The notes beneath the pieces were generated by a model, which ran no database searches, was not told where the DNA came from, and worked only from the letters and a program-made list of their open reading frames with translations. Shown here piece by piece: positions 9,366 through 19,822 of a stretch of DNA of 64,000 nt (position 1 is the first letter of the stretch; each line of letters starts with the position of its first letter). The stretch is taken from positions 4,402,001-4,466,000 of the forward strand of contig NZ_CP026029.1 of the NCBI RefSeq assembly GCF_023520895.1, in the 5' to 3' direction. A program made the position numbers and the translations under genes. This DNA is from Paenibacillus sp. PK3_47. GTDB taxonomy: Bacteria > Bacillota > Bacilli > Paenibacillales > Paenibacillaceae.

Positions 9366-11153
9366 ATGTTCCGGACACTGAATCTCCGGCAATCTCCGTT
9401 TTTAACCTGGCAGTCCATACGTGTGAAGATGATGCTTGGTTTATTCCTGACCGTTATTCCGCTCATTGCGTTCCTGATCTATTCCAATGTGTATGCCATA
9501 CATACGGTGCGGACCCAGGTGGCGGAATCGAGCAAGGATCTGCTGTCGTTATACCGGAGCCAGGTGGATGCCCGGCTGCAGGAGGCGGATAACTATCTGA
9601 ACGGCTTGATGCTTGAGCCGGAGCTTTCGGATTTTGACTTTTACACCGAACCGGATGAGCGCCTCTTCGTAAAACAGCGGATCAATAACAATCTGTCCAA
9701 TTCGATTTTACGCTACTCGGTACTGGACGGGCTATTTGTGTATCTGCCTTCGGACGATGCGTTTTTGTACTCCTTCCAGACGAGATCCACTTACTCCGAC
9801 AGGGTATACCTGAAAGACTACATTGTCAGTGATGTAAGCAAAAGCGAAAGCCTGCAGCGTCGGCATATGAAGAGCTGGTATGTTCAGCGGAGCGGCGATC
9901 AGACTTACCTGATGCGCTTCTTTGTGATGCCCAATAGCGCTGTGGCAGGCGCATGGATCAATATGAATTCCTTTAAAACTCCGCTGGAGCTTTTGGGGAT
10001 CGGTGAGAAAGGGGCGGCGCTCCTTGTAGATGACCGGGGGAATGCGCTGGTTAATCAGAGTTTTATCCGCGACACAGGCGTTCAGATCAAGCTGGATGAA
10101 GCATCCTACTATCTGACAGGGGAGCAGGACCGCTATCTGACAGTCGGCGAACGTTCCCGCGAAGGGGAGTTCAGCCTGTATGCTTTTATTCCGGAGGAAA
10201 AAATACTGCAGCAGCTGCCGACGCTCCGGGCCATCTCCTTTATCCTTCCTTTTGCCTCCATTCTCATTCTGCTGCTGGGCCTGGTGCTCCTGCGCAAAAC
10301 GCTGCTGATTCCTCTGAACCGTCTGTTAAAGGCAATGAACCGGATTCAGCAGGGGAATCTGGATACGCAGATCAAGCAGTTTCCAACCTCCATTGAGTTC
10401 CGGACGGTCAACGACACGTTCAACACTATGATGGACCAGATCAAACATTTGCGGATTAACGTCTATGAAGAGCAGCTGAACAAGCAGAAGGCCGAGCTTC
10501 AGCATCTGCAGCTGCAGATTAAGCCCCATTTTTATATCAACACATTGAATCTGCTGCATACACTCGCCAAGACTAAGGAATTGAAGCTGCTGGAAGAGCT
10601 GTCGCTGTATCTGATCCGTTATTTCCGCTACATGTTCCAGAGTAATTTAAGCTTTGTCACCCTGAGAGATGAGCTTCAGCATGTCCGGAACTATTTACGG
10701 ATTCAGGAGCTTCGTTTTCCCGGCCAGCTGATCCACGAGATCAAGGCCCCTGACTTTTTGCTGAATACGCCGGTACCTCCGCTCGTCATTCAGACTTTTG
10801 TGGAAAATGCAGTCAAACACGCCATTACGCTGGATGATCCGGTGTACCTGTACATTGATCTGGAAATGAAGGAAGAGCCGCAGACGGGAATCCTGATTCA
10901 AATAAGGGATACCGGTCCGGGATTTCCGGACAATATTCTGTCGCTGATTGAAGCGGAGGAACGGATTGTCGATGAGGAAGGCGAGCATATCGGCATCCGG
11001 AATCTCAGACAAAGGCTGCGCCTCCTGTACCATGGGCGGGGTGAAGTTACGCTGCGTAACGCTGAACCGCATGGAGCCGAAATCGAAATCACACTGCCGT
11101 TTGAACCGGAGAACCGGACAAATTACACCCCGGGAGGGACTGCTTCATGTTAA
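9366..11153 (+). CDS. Sensor histidine kinase, YesM family
   Basis: 595 residues. There is one membrane helix at about 20-42, an extracytoplasmic sensor region to about 290, a second helix (about 293-313), HAMP (about 315-367), His_kinase with H388 in QIKPHFYINTL (the usual motif is INPHFLYNTL), and a HATPase_c domain (N-box FVENAVKHAI, G-box RDTGPGF). It senses an extracellular ligand and phosphorylates the AraC-type regulator encoded next; the two genes overlap by 7 bases. With the binding protein, permeases and GH43 enzyme downstream it forms one glycan-responsive locus. The ligand is probably an oligosaccharide or its loaded binding protein (inference). Confidence 0.9.
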   Translation: MFRTLNLRQSPFLTWQSIRVKMMLGLFLTVIPLIAFLIYSNVYAIHTVRTQVAESSKDLLSLYRSQVDARLQEADNYLNGLMLEPELSDFDFYTEPDERLFVKQRINNNLSNSILRYSVLDGLFVYLPSDDAFLYSFQTRSTYSDRVYLKDYIVSDVSKSESLQRRHMKSWYVQRSGDQTYLMRFFVMPNSAVAGAWINMNSFKTPLELLGIGEKGAALLVDDRGNALVNQSFIRDTGVQIKLDEASYYLTGEQDRYLTVGERSREGEFSLYAFIPEEKILQQLPTLRAISFILPFASILILLLGLVLLRKTLLIPLNRLLKAMNRIQQGNLDTQIKQFPTSIEFRTVNDTFNTMMDQIKHLRINVYEEQLNKQKAELQHLQLQIKPHFYINTLNLLHTLAKTKELKLLEELSLYLIRYFRYMFQSNLSFVTLRDELQHVRNYLRIQELRFPGQLIHEIKAPDFLLNTPVPPLVIQTFVENAVKHAITLDDPVYLYIDLEMKEEPQTGILIQIRDTGPGFPDNILSLIEAEERIVDEEGEHIGIRNLRQRLRLLYHGRGEVTLRNAEPHGAEIEITLPFEPENRTNYTPGGTASC

Positions 11154-12742
11154 CAATGCTGATAGTAGACGACGAGAAGCTGTTTGCGGATTCGCTGAGA
11201 AAAGAAGTGGAATGGGCCTCCCTGGGAATCAGCTCTGTCCATACAGCCTACAACTCCCGTCAGGCCAAAGATATTTATGAACGCGAGCAGGTTGATTTTA
11301 TGCTGTGCGACATCGAAATGCCGCAGGGGAGCGGGCTTGAGCTGCTGGCCTGGGTCAGGGAGCATTATCCGCGCACCGAATCCGTATTCATGACCTGCCA
11401 TGCCGATTTCAGGTATGCACAGCGGGCGGTGCAGCTTGGGAGCTTTGATTATTTATTGAAACCGGTTGCTGCAGAAGAGCTGTGTCAGGTTGTCGGCAGA
11501 GTCGTGGAAAAGATTAAGAAAGACAAGGAAACGAAGCAGTACAGCCGGTTCGGCGAGTTCTGGGCGCGGCACCAGCCGCTCTTGGCTGAACGCTTCTGGC
11601 TGGATATTATCAATCATATGATCCCGTCCCATCCGGAGCTGATCCGCAAAGAGGCAGAGGAACGCAATATTCCGTTTGATACCGGGATGAAGCTTCTGCC
11701 TGTACTCATCTCTATCCAGCGCTACACCAAGTCCTTCAAGCCGCGTGACGAAAAAATTATTGAATATGCGCTGATCAACTCCGGGGCAGAGCTGCTGGGC
11801 ATTCAGGGCAGCGGCCTGTTATTCGGGCTGCCGGAGCGTAAACTGCTGGCACTGATACCGGCGGAGCAGGATGCGCCCGAAATCCAGGAGGGGCTGCTGG
11901 AACGCGGGCAGGCCTTTATTGACACGGCAAGCTCCTATTTTTATTGCGATACGGCGGTATATATCGGTAACGAGGTGCTCAGCCATGAATTGACGGATAT
12001 GGTCAGCCGGCTGGCCGAGTGGGATAAAAACAATGTAGCCCACAGCAATAAAGTGCTGCTGTGGAGGAATAAGCCATACGGCCAGCAGGCGGTTGCCCTG
12101 CCGGACATGAATATCTGGTCTGTTCTGCTGAAGGAGGGACAGGGGGATCAGGTAGCCGCTGAGGCAGAGATGTTCCTCCGCAGTCTAAGCGATTCGGAAA
12201 CGCTGGATGCCGACAGCTTATACCGTTTTCATCATAACTTTTTGCAGATGGTCTATTATGTGCTGAAGCTGAACGGGATTGAAGCGCAGCTTCTGTTCGA
12301 TGATGCCACCTCTTCCGCGCTGTTCCGGCGCGCCGTCCGTTCCTTGACGGATATGATCGACTGGATGAAGCATACCCTCTCGAAAGCGATGGATTATGCA
12401 GGAACGGTCCAAGAGTCCCAGCCGATTCTAAAAGATGCGGAGAACTTCATCCTCCAGGCGCTGGAAACCGGGGACTTGACCCGCGAGGCTGTAGCCCACC
12501 ACGTCTTTCTGAACCCGGATTATCTGGACAGGCTGTTCAAGAAGGAGACCGGACATTCCATTACCGAATTCATCGTATCCCGGCGCATGCTGCTGGCCCA
12601 GGATTTGCTTGCGAAGACGGATCTGCCGGTCGGAACGATTGCTTCCCGGACGGGCTACACCAATCTGGCCCATTTTTCCCGCAGATTCAAGCAGGTGGTC
12701 GGGATGAATCCGAAGGACTACCGGAGTAACCATAAACAGTAG
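11147..12742 (+). CDS. Response regulator, YesN/AraC type
   Basis: 531 residues: N-terminal receiver domain (acidic pair VDDEK, phospho-acceptor Asp55 in CDIEMP, Lys in LLKPV), a long central region without a recognised motif, and a C-terminal AraC DNA-binding domain (VAHHVFLNPDYLDRLFKKETG ... FSRRFKQVVGMNPKDYR). It is expected to activate the transporter/GH43 genes immediately downstream. ATG 11147 overlaps the kinase gene end, the usual coupling for YesMN pairs. Confidence 0.92.
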   Translation: MLTMLIVDDEKLFADSLRKEVEWASLGISSVHTAYNSRQAKDIYEREQVDFMLCDIEMPQGSGLELLAWVREHYPRTESVFMTCHADFRYAQRAVQLGSFDYLLKPVAAEELCQVVGRVVEKIKKDKETKQYSRFGEFWARHQPLLAERFWLDIINHMIPSHPELIRKEAEERNIPFDTGMKLLPVLISIQRYTKSFKPRDEKIIEYALINSGAELLGIQGSGLLFGLPERKLLALIPAEQDAPEIQEGLLERGQAFIDTASSYFYCDTAVYIGNEVLSHELTDMVSRLAEWDKNNVAHSNKVLLWRNKPYGQQAVALPDMNIWSVLLKEGQGDQVAAEAEMFLRSLSDSETLDADSLYRFHHNFLQMVYYVLKLNGIEAQLLFDDATSSALFRRAVRSLTDMIDWMKHTLSKAMDYAGTVQESQPILKDAENFILQALETGDLTREAVAHHVFLNPDYLDRLFKKETGHSITEFIVSRRMLLAQDLLAKTDLPVGTIASRTGYTNLAHFSRRFKQVVGMNPKDYRSNHKQ

Positions 12743-12873
12743 ACGGGGAAAGGTCGATATTATGCAACTGTGAGGTCGAAATCAGAGTAGTGAGGGAATA
12801 CCTCCCGCTGTAACATTATAAACAGATTCGATACCAATTCGATTCCAAACAAAGCGATACAGGGGGATGAAGA

Positions 12874-14403
12874 ATGAAAAGAAAGCTTAGCTGGTTGAGT
12901 CTCTTGATGATACTCATGCTTGCAGTAACGGCCTGTTCAGGAAACTCCGGCGGAAATAGTGCTTCCGGGGGGAATACAGAGTCCGGCAGCGCAAACTCAT
13001 CAGGCAGTCAGGAAGAGCCTTATGAAGTTGTATACGCTTATCCTGCTTTTTCTAATGTACCTGCAGACATCCAAGAGGTGCAGGAAGCCATCAACAAGAT
13101 TTCAGTGGACAAAATCAATGTTAAAGTCAAGCTGCTGCCGATCAGCAACAGCGCTTTTACGAATCAGATTAACCTGATGTTATCAAGCGGAGAAAAGCTG
13201 GACATGTTCGCCATGCTCAGCAGCTACAGCAATCAGGTAGCCAAAGGCGCATTGTATCCGATTGGTGACATCATGGAGGAGAATGCGCAGGGAACCATCG
13301 ATGCGCTTGGCATTGACTACTATAACGCAACCAAGGTGGGCGGTGTCAGCTACGGCGTGCCGAGCCTCCGCGACCTGGCCCAGGATTTTGGTATCGTGGT
13401 CCGCAAGGATGTAGTGGACAAATATAATATCAACCTGGATGAGGTCAAAACCTTTGATGACTTTGAACTGATCTTCAAAGCGGTTAAAGAGAATGAGCCG
13501 GGAATGGCCGGCGCTACCAACCTGACCAACGGTTCGATTCTCAGTACTTACGGCATCCAGGATCCGCTCGGAAATAATCTGGGTGTTCTGCTGAACCACG
13601 GCCTTGACGATCTGAAGGTGGTCAACCTGTTCGCTTCCGAAGAGTACAAACAGATTGTAACCAAGATCCGCGAATGGTATCTGGCTGGCTATCTGGTGAA
13701 AGACGCTGCAACCAGCCCGGAATTAAATAATGTGATGGTGAAATCCGGTAAGGCGGCAAGCTGGTTATCCGCCATGAAACCGGGATTTGAGACACAGGAA
13801 AGCCGCAACGTAGGGGTGGAAATGACTGCGGCCCGCACCCAGACGCCAGTGGCCATGACGGACACGGTTACGAACGTTGCCATTGGTGTTGCCGCCACTT
13901 CGGAACAGCCGGAAAAGGCGCTGCAGTTCCTGAACCTGATGTATACCGACAAGGACATCGTAAATTTGATTGACTGGGGCATTGAAGGCAAGCACTACGT
14001 GAAGGTGGAAGGATCGGATAGTGTTATCAAATATCCGGATGGTGTTACAGGCGACAATGTCGGATACAAGAGTGACGGCTGGATGCACGGCAATCAGTTC
14101 CTCTCCTACGTCTTCGAGGGGGATGACCCTGACGTGTATGTGAAGATGAACGAGTTCAACCAGTCCGCCTCCAAATCCAAGGCGCTCGGTTTTACCTTTA
14201 ACGGCGACTCTGTAAAGGCAGAAATTGCCGCCTGCAATGCGGTGCTTGACCAATACCGCAGAGCGATTGAGAGCGGTGTGCTTGAACTGGATAAAGCGCT
14301 TCCGGAATTCCTGAAGAAGCTCGATGACGCGGGCATCAATACGATTATCACAGAAAAGCAGAAACAGCTGGATGAATGGGCTGCCGGCAATGCAGCGAAA
14401 TAA
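12874..14403 (+). CDS. Extracellular sugar-binding lipoprotein (ABC transporter)
   Basis: 509 residues. Lipoprotein signal peptide with lipobox VTAC and modified Cys21, then a Ser/Gly/Asn-rich tether (about 22-45) and a large SBP_bac_1-type domain. It resembles the LplA/YtcQ group used with LplB/LplC permeases. RBS CAGGGGGATG lies just upstream; the 131-base gap after the regulator gene is where a regulated promoter should lie. It delivers oligosaccharide to the permeases encoded next; from the GH43 partner, xylo- or arabino-oligosaccharide is likely (inference). Confidence 0.9.
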   Translation: MKRKLSWLSLLMILMLAVTACSGNSGGNSASGGNTESGSANSSGSQEEPYEVVYAYPAFSNVPADIQEVQEAINKISVDKINVKVKLLPISNSAFTNQINLMLSSGEKLDMFAMLSSYSNQVAKGALYPIGDIMEENAQGTIDALGIDYYNATKVGGVSYGVPSLRDLAQDFGIVVRKDVVDKYNINLDEVKTFDDFELIFKAVKENEPGMAGATNLTNGSILSTYGIQDPLGNNLGVLLNHGLDDLKVVNLFASEEYKQIVTKIREWYLAGYLVKDAATSPELNNVMVKSGKAASWLSAMKPGFETQESRNVGVEMTAARTQTPVAMTDTVTNVAIGVAATSEQPEKALQFLNLMYTDKDIVNLIDWGIEGKHYVKVEGSDSVIKYPDGVTGDNVGYKSDGWMHGNQFLSYVFEGDDPDVYVKMNEFNQSASKSKALGFTFNGDSVKAEIAACNAVLDQYRRAIESGVLELDKALPEFLKKLDDAGINTIITEKQKQLDEWAAGNAAK

Positions 14404-14414
14404 GGGGTTCTTGC

Positions 14415-14451
14415 GGTCCAATCAGCGGAATGCTGGTTGGATCGTATTTTT
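14415..14451 (+). terminator. Intra-operon hairpin between binding-protein and permease genes
   Basis: A 12-bp stem (14415-14426 with 14432-14443, two G-T pairs) is followed by GTATTTTT. It sits between the stop of the binding-protein gene and permease start 14491. Such leaky terminators or 3'-protecting hairpins keep binding protein in excess over permease. Confidence 0.6.
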
Positions 14452-14490
14452 AACAAAGCCATTTTGCCAAGGGAAAGGAAGTGCAGTTCT

Positions 14491-15420
14491 ATGAAGCAGC
14501 TGAGCTTCAGCCAAAGAAACAAAAAGTTTAAATATGCCCCCCTGTACTTGCTGATGATTCCGGGACTTGCCTACCTGCTGATCAATAACTATCTGCCGAT
14601 GCTGGGGATATTCATAGCTTTCAAAAATATTAACTTCACCAAAGGCATCTTCGGCAGCGAATGGATCGGCTTTCAGAATTTCAAATATCTGTTCCAGACC
14701 AGTGACGCCTACATCATTACCCGGAATACGATTTTATACAATGCGGTGTTCATCGTGCTGGGGACGATTTTTGCCATTGCTTTTGCCATTCTGCTCAATG
14801 AAATCAAGAAAAAGGTCTGGTCCCGTTTTTATCAGAGTGTAATTGTACTGCCGCATCTGATCTCCTTCGTCGTTGTCGGTTATTTGGCTTACGCCGGACT
14901 CAGCCTGGAGACGGGATTCATGAACAAGACGGTTCTGCCTATTCTCGGGCTTGATCCGGTTTCCTGGTATACCGAGTCCAAGTATTGGCCGTTTATTCTG
15001 ACGGTTATTCATCTCTGGAAGTCGATCGGCTTTAACTGCATTATTTTTCTTGCTTCCATTATAAGCATCGATACCGAATATTATGAAGCTGCTACGCTGG
15101 ACGGAGCTTCCAAATGGGCACAAATCCGCTCCATTACGCTTCCGCTGATTACGCCGGTCATCGTCATGCTGACGCTCCTGGGTATCGGGCGGATCTTCTA
15201 TTCCGATTTCGGCTTGTTCTATCAGGTCCCGATGAATGCCGGCGTCATTTCGGATACGACCAACGTTATTGATACCTATGTCTATAAAGGATTAATGGTA
15301 TCCGGGGACATGGGCATGGCATCGGCTGCCGGTGTATATCAATCCATCGTCGGATTCATTCTCGTGCTCGGGGCCAATCTGGTCGTACGCAAGGTAAGCA
15401 AAGAGAATGCTTTATTCTAA
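14491..15420 (+). CDS. ABC transporter permease, LplB type
   Basis: 309 residues from ATG 14491 (AAGGAAG nine bases upstream; an in-frame start at 14437 lies inside the intergenic hairpin region and is rejected). Six membrane helices. The cytoplasmic EAA loop that docks the ATPase is visible as EAATLDGASKWAQIRSITLPLI. It pairs with the next gene to form the membrane channel. No ATPase gene is nearby, so a shared MsmX-type ATPase is expected. Confidence 0.9.
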   Translation: MKQLSFSQRNKKFKYAPLYLLMIPGLAYLLINNYLPMLGIFIAFKNINFTKGIFGSEWIGFQNFKYLFQTSDAYIITRNTILYNAVFIVLGTIFAIAFAILLNEIKKKVWSRFYQSVIVLPHLISFVVVGYLAYAGLSLETGFMNKTVLPILGLDPVSWYTESKYWPFILTVIHLWKSIGFNCIIFLASIISIDTEYYEAATLDGASKWAQIRSITLPLITPVIVMLTLLGIGRIFYSDFGLFYQVPMNAGVISDTTNVIDTYVYKGLMVSGDMGMASAAGVYQSIVGFILVLGANLVVRKVSKENALF

Positions 15421-15441
15421 AAGAAACGGGGTGACCTGATT

Positions 15442-16332
15442 GTGTTGAATGAAAGTAAAGCCATGCGGTGGATCTCCAATATGGTGCTGGGGCTGTTCTC
15501 CGCGGCCTGCCTCATCCCTTTTGCCCTGCTTATTATTGCATCGTTCAGCAGCGAAGAGAGCATTGTCCGGCAGGGGTACACATTTTTTCCGGAGGAGTTC
15601 AGCTTAAAGGCCTATGAGTATCTCTGGCAGCATCAGCTGGAGCTGGGCCGGGCCTACGGAATTACTATACTGATTACGGTAATCGGGACTGCCGTAAGCC
15701 TGGCGATCACCTCAATGCTGGCTTATCCGCTGTCCCGCAGAGATATGCCGCTGAACAGAGTCTGGACGTTTATCGTCTTTTTTACCATGCTCTTTAACGG
15801 CGGCCTCGTTCCGACTTATCTGGTGTATACGCAAATATTTGATATCAAAAATACGCTTTTCGGATTGCTGCTGCCCGGCCTGCTCATGAACGGGTTCAAT
15901 ATCCTGCTGGTACGTACATTCTTCCTTACCTCTATTCCGCCGGCTTTAATTGATGCAGCGAGTATAGACGGAGCGGGGGAGATCAAAATCTTTTACCGGA
16001 TTATCCTGCCTTTGTCCATGCCGATTATGGCGACAATCGGACTGTTTCAGGCCATCGCTTACTGGAATGACTGGTTCAACGGCCTGATCTATATTACCGA
16101 TACCAGGATGTTCGGCATCCAGACGATTCTCACCAAGATGGTGATGGACATCCAGTTCCTGACTAGCAACAGCAACGCCGCAGGCGTGAACGCCGGAGCG
16201 GCAATAGCGGAGCTGCCGAGCACTTCCGTCCGGATGGCCATTGCAGCAATCGGCGTTCTGCCTATTCTGATCGCCTATCCTTTTTTCCAGAAGTACTTTG
16301 TAAAAGGCATCACCATTGGCGCTGTAAAATAA
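15442..16332 (+). CDS. ABC transporter permease, LplC/AraQ type
   Basis: 296 residues from GTG 15442 (ACGGGGTGA upstream), six membrane helices, EAA loop DAASIDGAGEIKIFYRIILPLSMP and the typical end FFQKYFVKGITIGAVK. It forms a heterodimer with the preceding permease; the gap is 21 bases. Confidence 0.9.
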   Translation: MLNESKAMRWISNMVLGLFSAACLIPFALLIIASFSSEESIVRQGYTFFPEEFSLKAYEYLWQHQLELGRAYGITILITVIGTAVSLAITSMLAYPLSRRDMPLNRVWTFIVFFTMLFNGGLVPTYLVYTQIFDIKNTLFGLLLPGLLMNGFNILLVRTFFLTSIPPALIDAASIDGAGEIKIFYRIILPLSMPIMATIGLFQAIAYWNDWFNGLIYITDTRMFGIQTILTKMVMDIQFLTSNSNAAGVNAGAAIAELPSTSVRMAIAAIGVLPILIAYPFFQKYFVKGITIGAVK

Positions 16333-16354
16333 AAAGCGGTAAGGAGCATGGACA

Positions 16355-17902
16355 ATGAAATTCAACAATCCGGTTGTCAGCGGAGCTTATCCGGACCCGA
16401 GCATTTGCCGGGTGGATGACGACTATTATCTCGTTCACAGCTCGTTTGGCTATTTTCCGGGGCTGCCCATCTTTCACAGCCGGGATCTGGTGAACTGGAA
16501 GCAGATCGGCTACGGATTAACGAGAGAAAGTCAGGTTCCCTTATTCAGCAGCGGCGGAGGCAGTGAACCTTTATTCAGCTTCATGGGCATTTATGCTCCG
16601 ACAATCCGCTATTTTAATGGAAGGTTTTATATTGTGACCACCAATACGGCTCACGGGCGCAATTTCATTATCCAGGCGGAAAAGCCGGAAGGACCCTGGT
16701 CAGAGCCGCTGTATCTGGACCAATGGGGAGGAATCGATCCGTCGCTTTTCTTTGACGAAGACGGCAAAGTATATATTACAGGCACGGGAGGTCACCAAGA
16801 TGCCGTGCCGGGTATTTACCAGGCGGAAATCAATCTGACTACCGGAGAAATTCTGACCGAACGCAGGCTGATCTGGGAAGGAACAGGCGGCAGCTTTCCG
16901 GAAGGACCGCATCTGTACCATATTCATAACCGCTATTATCTCGTCATTGCGGAAGGCGGGACTGAATATGGGCATATGATAACGGCGGCCAGAAGCGACA
17001 GACCTTACGGGCCTTTTGAAGCGTGTCCCCATAACCCTGTTCTGTCTCATAGAAGCACCGGTCATCCGGTGCAGGCAACAGGCCATCCGGATTTTGTAGA
17101 GGCGCATGACGGCAGCTGGTGGACCGTACTGCTCGGTATCCGGCCTGTCGGGTATCCTTTCCACCATCACTTGGGCAGAGAAACTTATCTGGCTCCGGTA
17201 ACCTGGACGGCGGAGGGCTGGCCGCTGATTGGAAATGACGGCAGGGTGAATCTGGAGATGGAGGGACCGGGATTTTTCAAAGGCTATGACCTCTCGTTAT
17301 CGCGCTTTGGCCGGGATGACTTCGACAGCAGCGTGCCGGGCCTCCAGTGGAACTTTTATAAGAACCCGCGTGAACAGAGCTGGTCGCTTGCTGAACGGCC
17401 TGGCTGCCTAACACTGTACGGAACAGAGTATACGCTGGACGATTCGCAGCAGCTCGCGTTTGCCGGCCGCAGGCAGCAGGATTTCGATTGTTCTGTCTCG
17501 GCATTAATGATATTTGCTCCTGAACATGAGGGTGAAGAAGCCGGATTAACTGTTTATATGAATGAGAAGTCTCATTATGAAATTGGAGTGAGAAAACATA
17601 ACGGCCTTAGGAGGCTCTTCCTGCGCCGGCGTATTGGTTCCCTGTGGAAAGTGGAATGGGAGGAGGAGCTGGAGGCAAGTGAAGTGGTTTTGAATATCCG
17701 GGCCGATTCATTATGTTACAGCTTCAGTTACGCCTTGCCCGGACAGGAGCAGATCCGCATCGGCAGAGGCGAATGCTCTTACCTGGCTACTGAGGTTGCC
17801 GGCGGATTTACCGGCGTATACTTCGCCATGTATGCAACGGGAAACGGCAGGCCCAGCCAGTCTCCGGCCCATTTTGATTATTTTGAATACCAGGGTAATT
17901 AA
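16355..17902 (+). CDS. Glycoside hydrolase family 43 (beta-xylosidase / alpha-L-arabinofuranosidase)
   Basis: 515 residues without signal peptide, so cytosolic. The five-bladed GH43 catalytic residues are all present: base Asp14 (YPDPS), pKa-tuning Asp128 (GIDPS) and acid Glu183 (FPEGPH). A C-terminal beta-sandwich domain (about 320-515) closes the active site. The N-terminal wording (SGAYPDPSICRVDDDYYLVHSSFGYFPGLPIFHSRDLVNWKQIG, quoted in pieces) resembles the GH43 subfamily with xylosidase/arabinofuranosidase activity. It is the last gene of the operon and presumably cleaves the imported oligosaccharide. Which sugar it prefers cannot be read from the sequence. Confidence 0.88.
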   Translation: MKFNNPVVSGAYPDPSICRVDDDYYLVHSSFGYFPGLPIFHSRDLVNWKQIGYGLTRESQVPLFSSGGGSEPLFSFMGIYAPTIRYFNGRFYIVTTNTAHGRNFIIQAEKPEGPWSEPLYLDQWGGIDPSLFFDEDGKVYITGTGGHQDAVPGIYQAEINLTTGEILTERRLIWEGTGGSFPEGPHLYHIHNRYYLVIAEGGTEYGHMITAARSDRPYGPFEACPHNPVLSHRSTGHPVQATGHPDFVEAHDGSWWTVLLGIRPVGYPFHHHLGRETYLAPVTWTAEGWPLIGNDGRVNLEMEGPGFFKGYDLSLSRFGRDDFDSSVPGLQWNFYKNPREQSWSLAERPGCLTLYGTEYTLDDSQQLAFAGRRQQDFDCSVSALMIFAPEHEGEEAGLTVYMNEKSHYEIGVRKHNGLRRLFLRRRIGSLWKVEWEEELEASEVVLNIRADSLCYSFSYALPGQEQIRIGRGECSYLATEVAGGFTGVYFAMYATGNGRPSQSPAHFDYFEYQGN

Positions 17903-17936
17903 TCTGAGAAGAGAGCTTCTTATCATAGAACACTTC

Positions 17937-17969
17937 AAAAGCAGCTTGCCAACAGGGAAGCTGCTTTTT
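17937..17969 (+). terminator. Terminator after GH43 operon
   Basis: Stem GCAGCTT/AAGCTGC extended by AAAA/TTTT, with a T-run at 17965-17969. Confidence 0.85.
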
Positions 17970-18058
17970 GTGCGATAATTCGTACGCTTAAAATGATGAT
18001 GAGGAGATTTGCTCTCGGTGATTCAGATGCGGAACCGGCATTTCTTGGTTTTATTACT

Positions 18059-18601
18059 TTAAGATAAGTTTTTTTCTAACAAGATCAGCACTTGTTCTTC
18101 CATCACACGAGGAGGATAGGGCATTCCATTCGTAAACCACCATTCTACTAACCCTACGTATGCAGGTGCAAAAAAATGTACCAAAACTTCCTCGTTTAAT
18201 CCGCTTTCTTTCCCCTCAATCATATCCCACCCATCGCGGATGTCCTTTATAACAAACTCTAGGAATTGATTACGAAAATATGGAGCTCCTTTACTGGCCA
18301 ACATAGCCGAAAAGAATGCATATTTGCTTTCAAAGTATTCAAACCAGGTTAAATGAACTTTGGCCGTATCAGATTCAGCGTAGCAAATGTCCCAAAGCTC
18401 CTTTAAATGTTCTCCAATGAGCTTATCCAATAAGTCGTATTTATCCTTGTAATGATGATAAATCGTTTTTCGGTCAACGTTTGCCCGGTCAGATATTTCC
18501 TGCATCGTAATATGATCAAATTCTTTTTCAAGCATCAATTCAATGACGGCTTTTTTAATCGCTTCTTGTGACTTTAATATTCGACGATCCACTTTAGACA
18601 T
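18059..18601 (-). CDS. TetR/AcrR-family repressor
   Basis: 180 residues from ATG 18601 (MSKVDRRILKSQ; GGTGG eight bases upstream). The frame extends 39 codons further but without a better start. The N-terminal HTH is clear: AIKKAVIELMLEKEFDHITMQEISDRANVDRKTIYHHYKDKYDLLDKL. The C-terminal ligand domain (TetR_C_33-like) is short. It is divergent from two aldo/keto reductase genes and probably represses them. An inverted repeat in the 296-base divergent spacer at 18727-18750 is a candidate operator. Confidence 0.88.
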   Translation of the reverse strand: MSKVDRRILKSQEAIKKAVIELMLEKEFDHITMQEISDRANVDRKTIYHHYKDKYDLLDKLIGEHLKELWDICYAESDTAKVHLTWFEYFESKYAFFSAMLASKGAPYFRNQFLEFVIKDIRDGWDMIEGKESGLNEEVLVHFFAPAYVGLVEWWFTNGMPYPPRVMEEQVLILLEKNLS

Positions 18602-18726
18602 ATGAAATCCACCAGCTTTCGCATAGATAATCCCCAATATCATGATTTCTGTTACATATTCCACGAATGATCCCCATCTGGTTATTGCGGTAATACTGTA
18701 TCTCATATAATAATACACATGTGAGG

Positions 18727-18750
18727 ATTATTCCATCCGGGTGGAACAAT
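18727..18750. promoter_or_regulatory. Candidate TetR operator (24-bp imperfect inverted repeat)
   Basis: ATTATTCCATCC and GGGTGGAACAAT form two arms matching at 10 of 12 positions, centred between 18738 and 18739, in the divergent TetR/aldo-keto reductase spacer. Confidence 0.5.
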
Positions 18751-18843
18751 TATTTTATTCTAATGAACAGTTTATTCGACTGAATTAGGAGTAGTCGGTA
18801 TCCTCCCGTTACTTGCTGACTATTGTCATATTTCAGTGGCTAA

Positions 18844-19755
<912 letters not shown>

Positions 19756-19822
19756 AACAGGTTTGGGAGGGTTCAACAGGTTAAATACAGAAAATCAATA
19801 AAAATTTAAAGGAGAGACTTAT

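Noticed and set aside
8942..9592. 216-codon plus-strand frame across the divergent promoter region
   Set aside because: Overlaps the hydrolase start, the promoters and the kinase start; no RBS and no protein-like composition.
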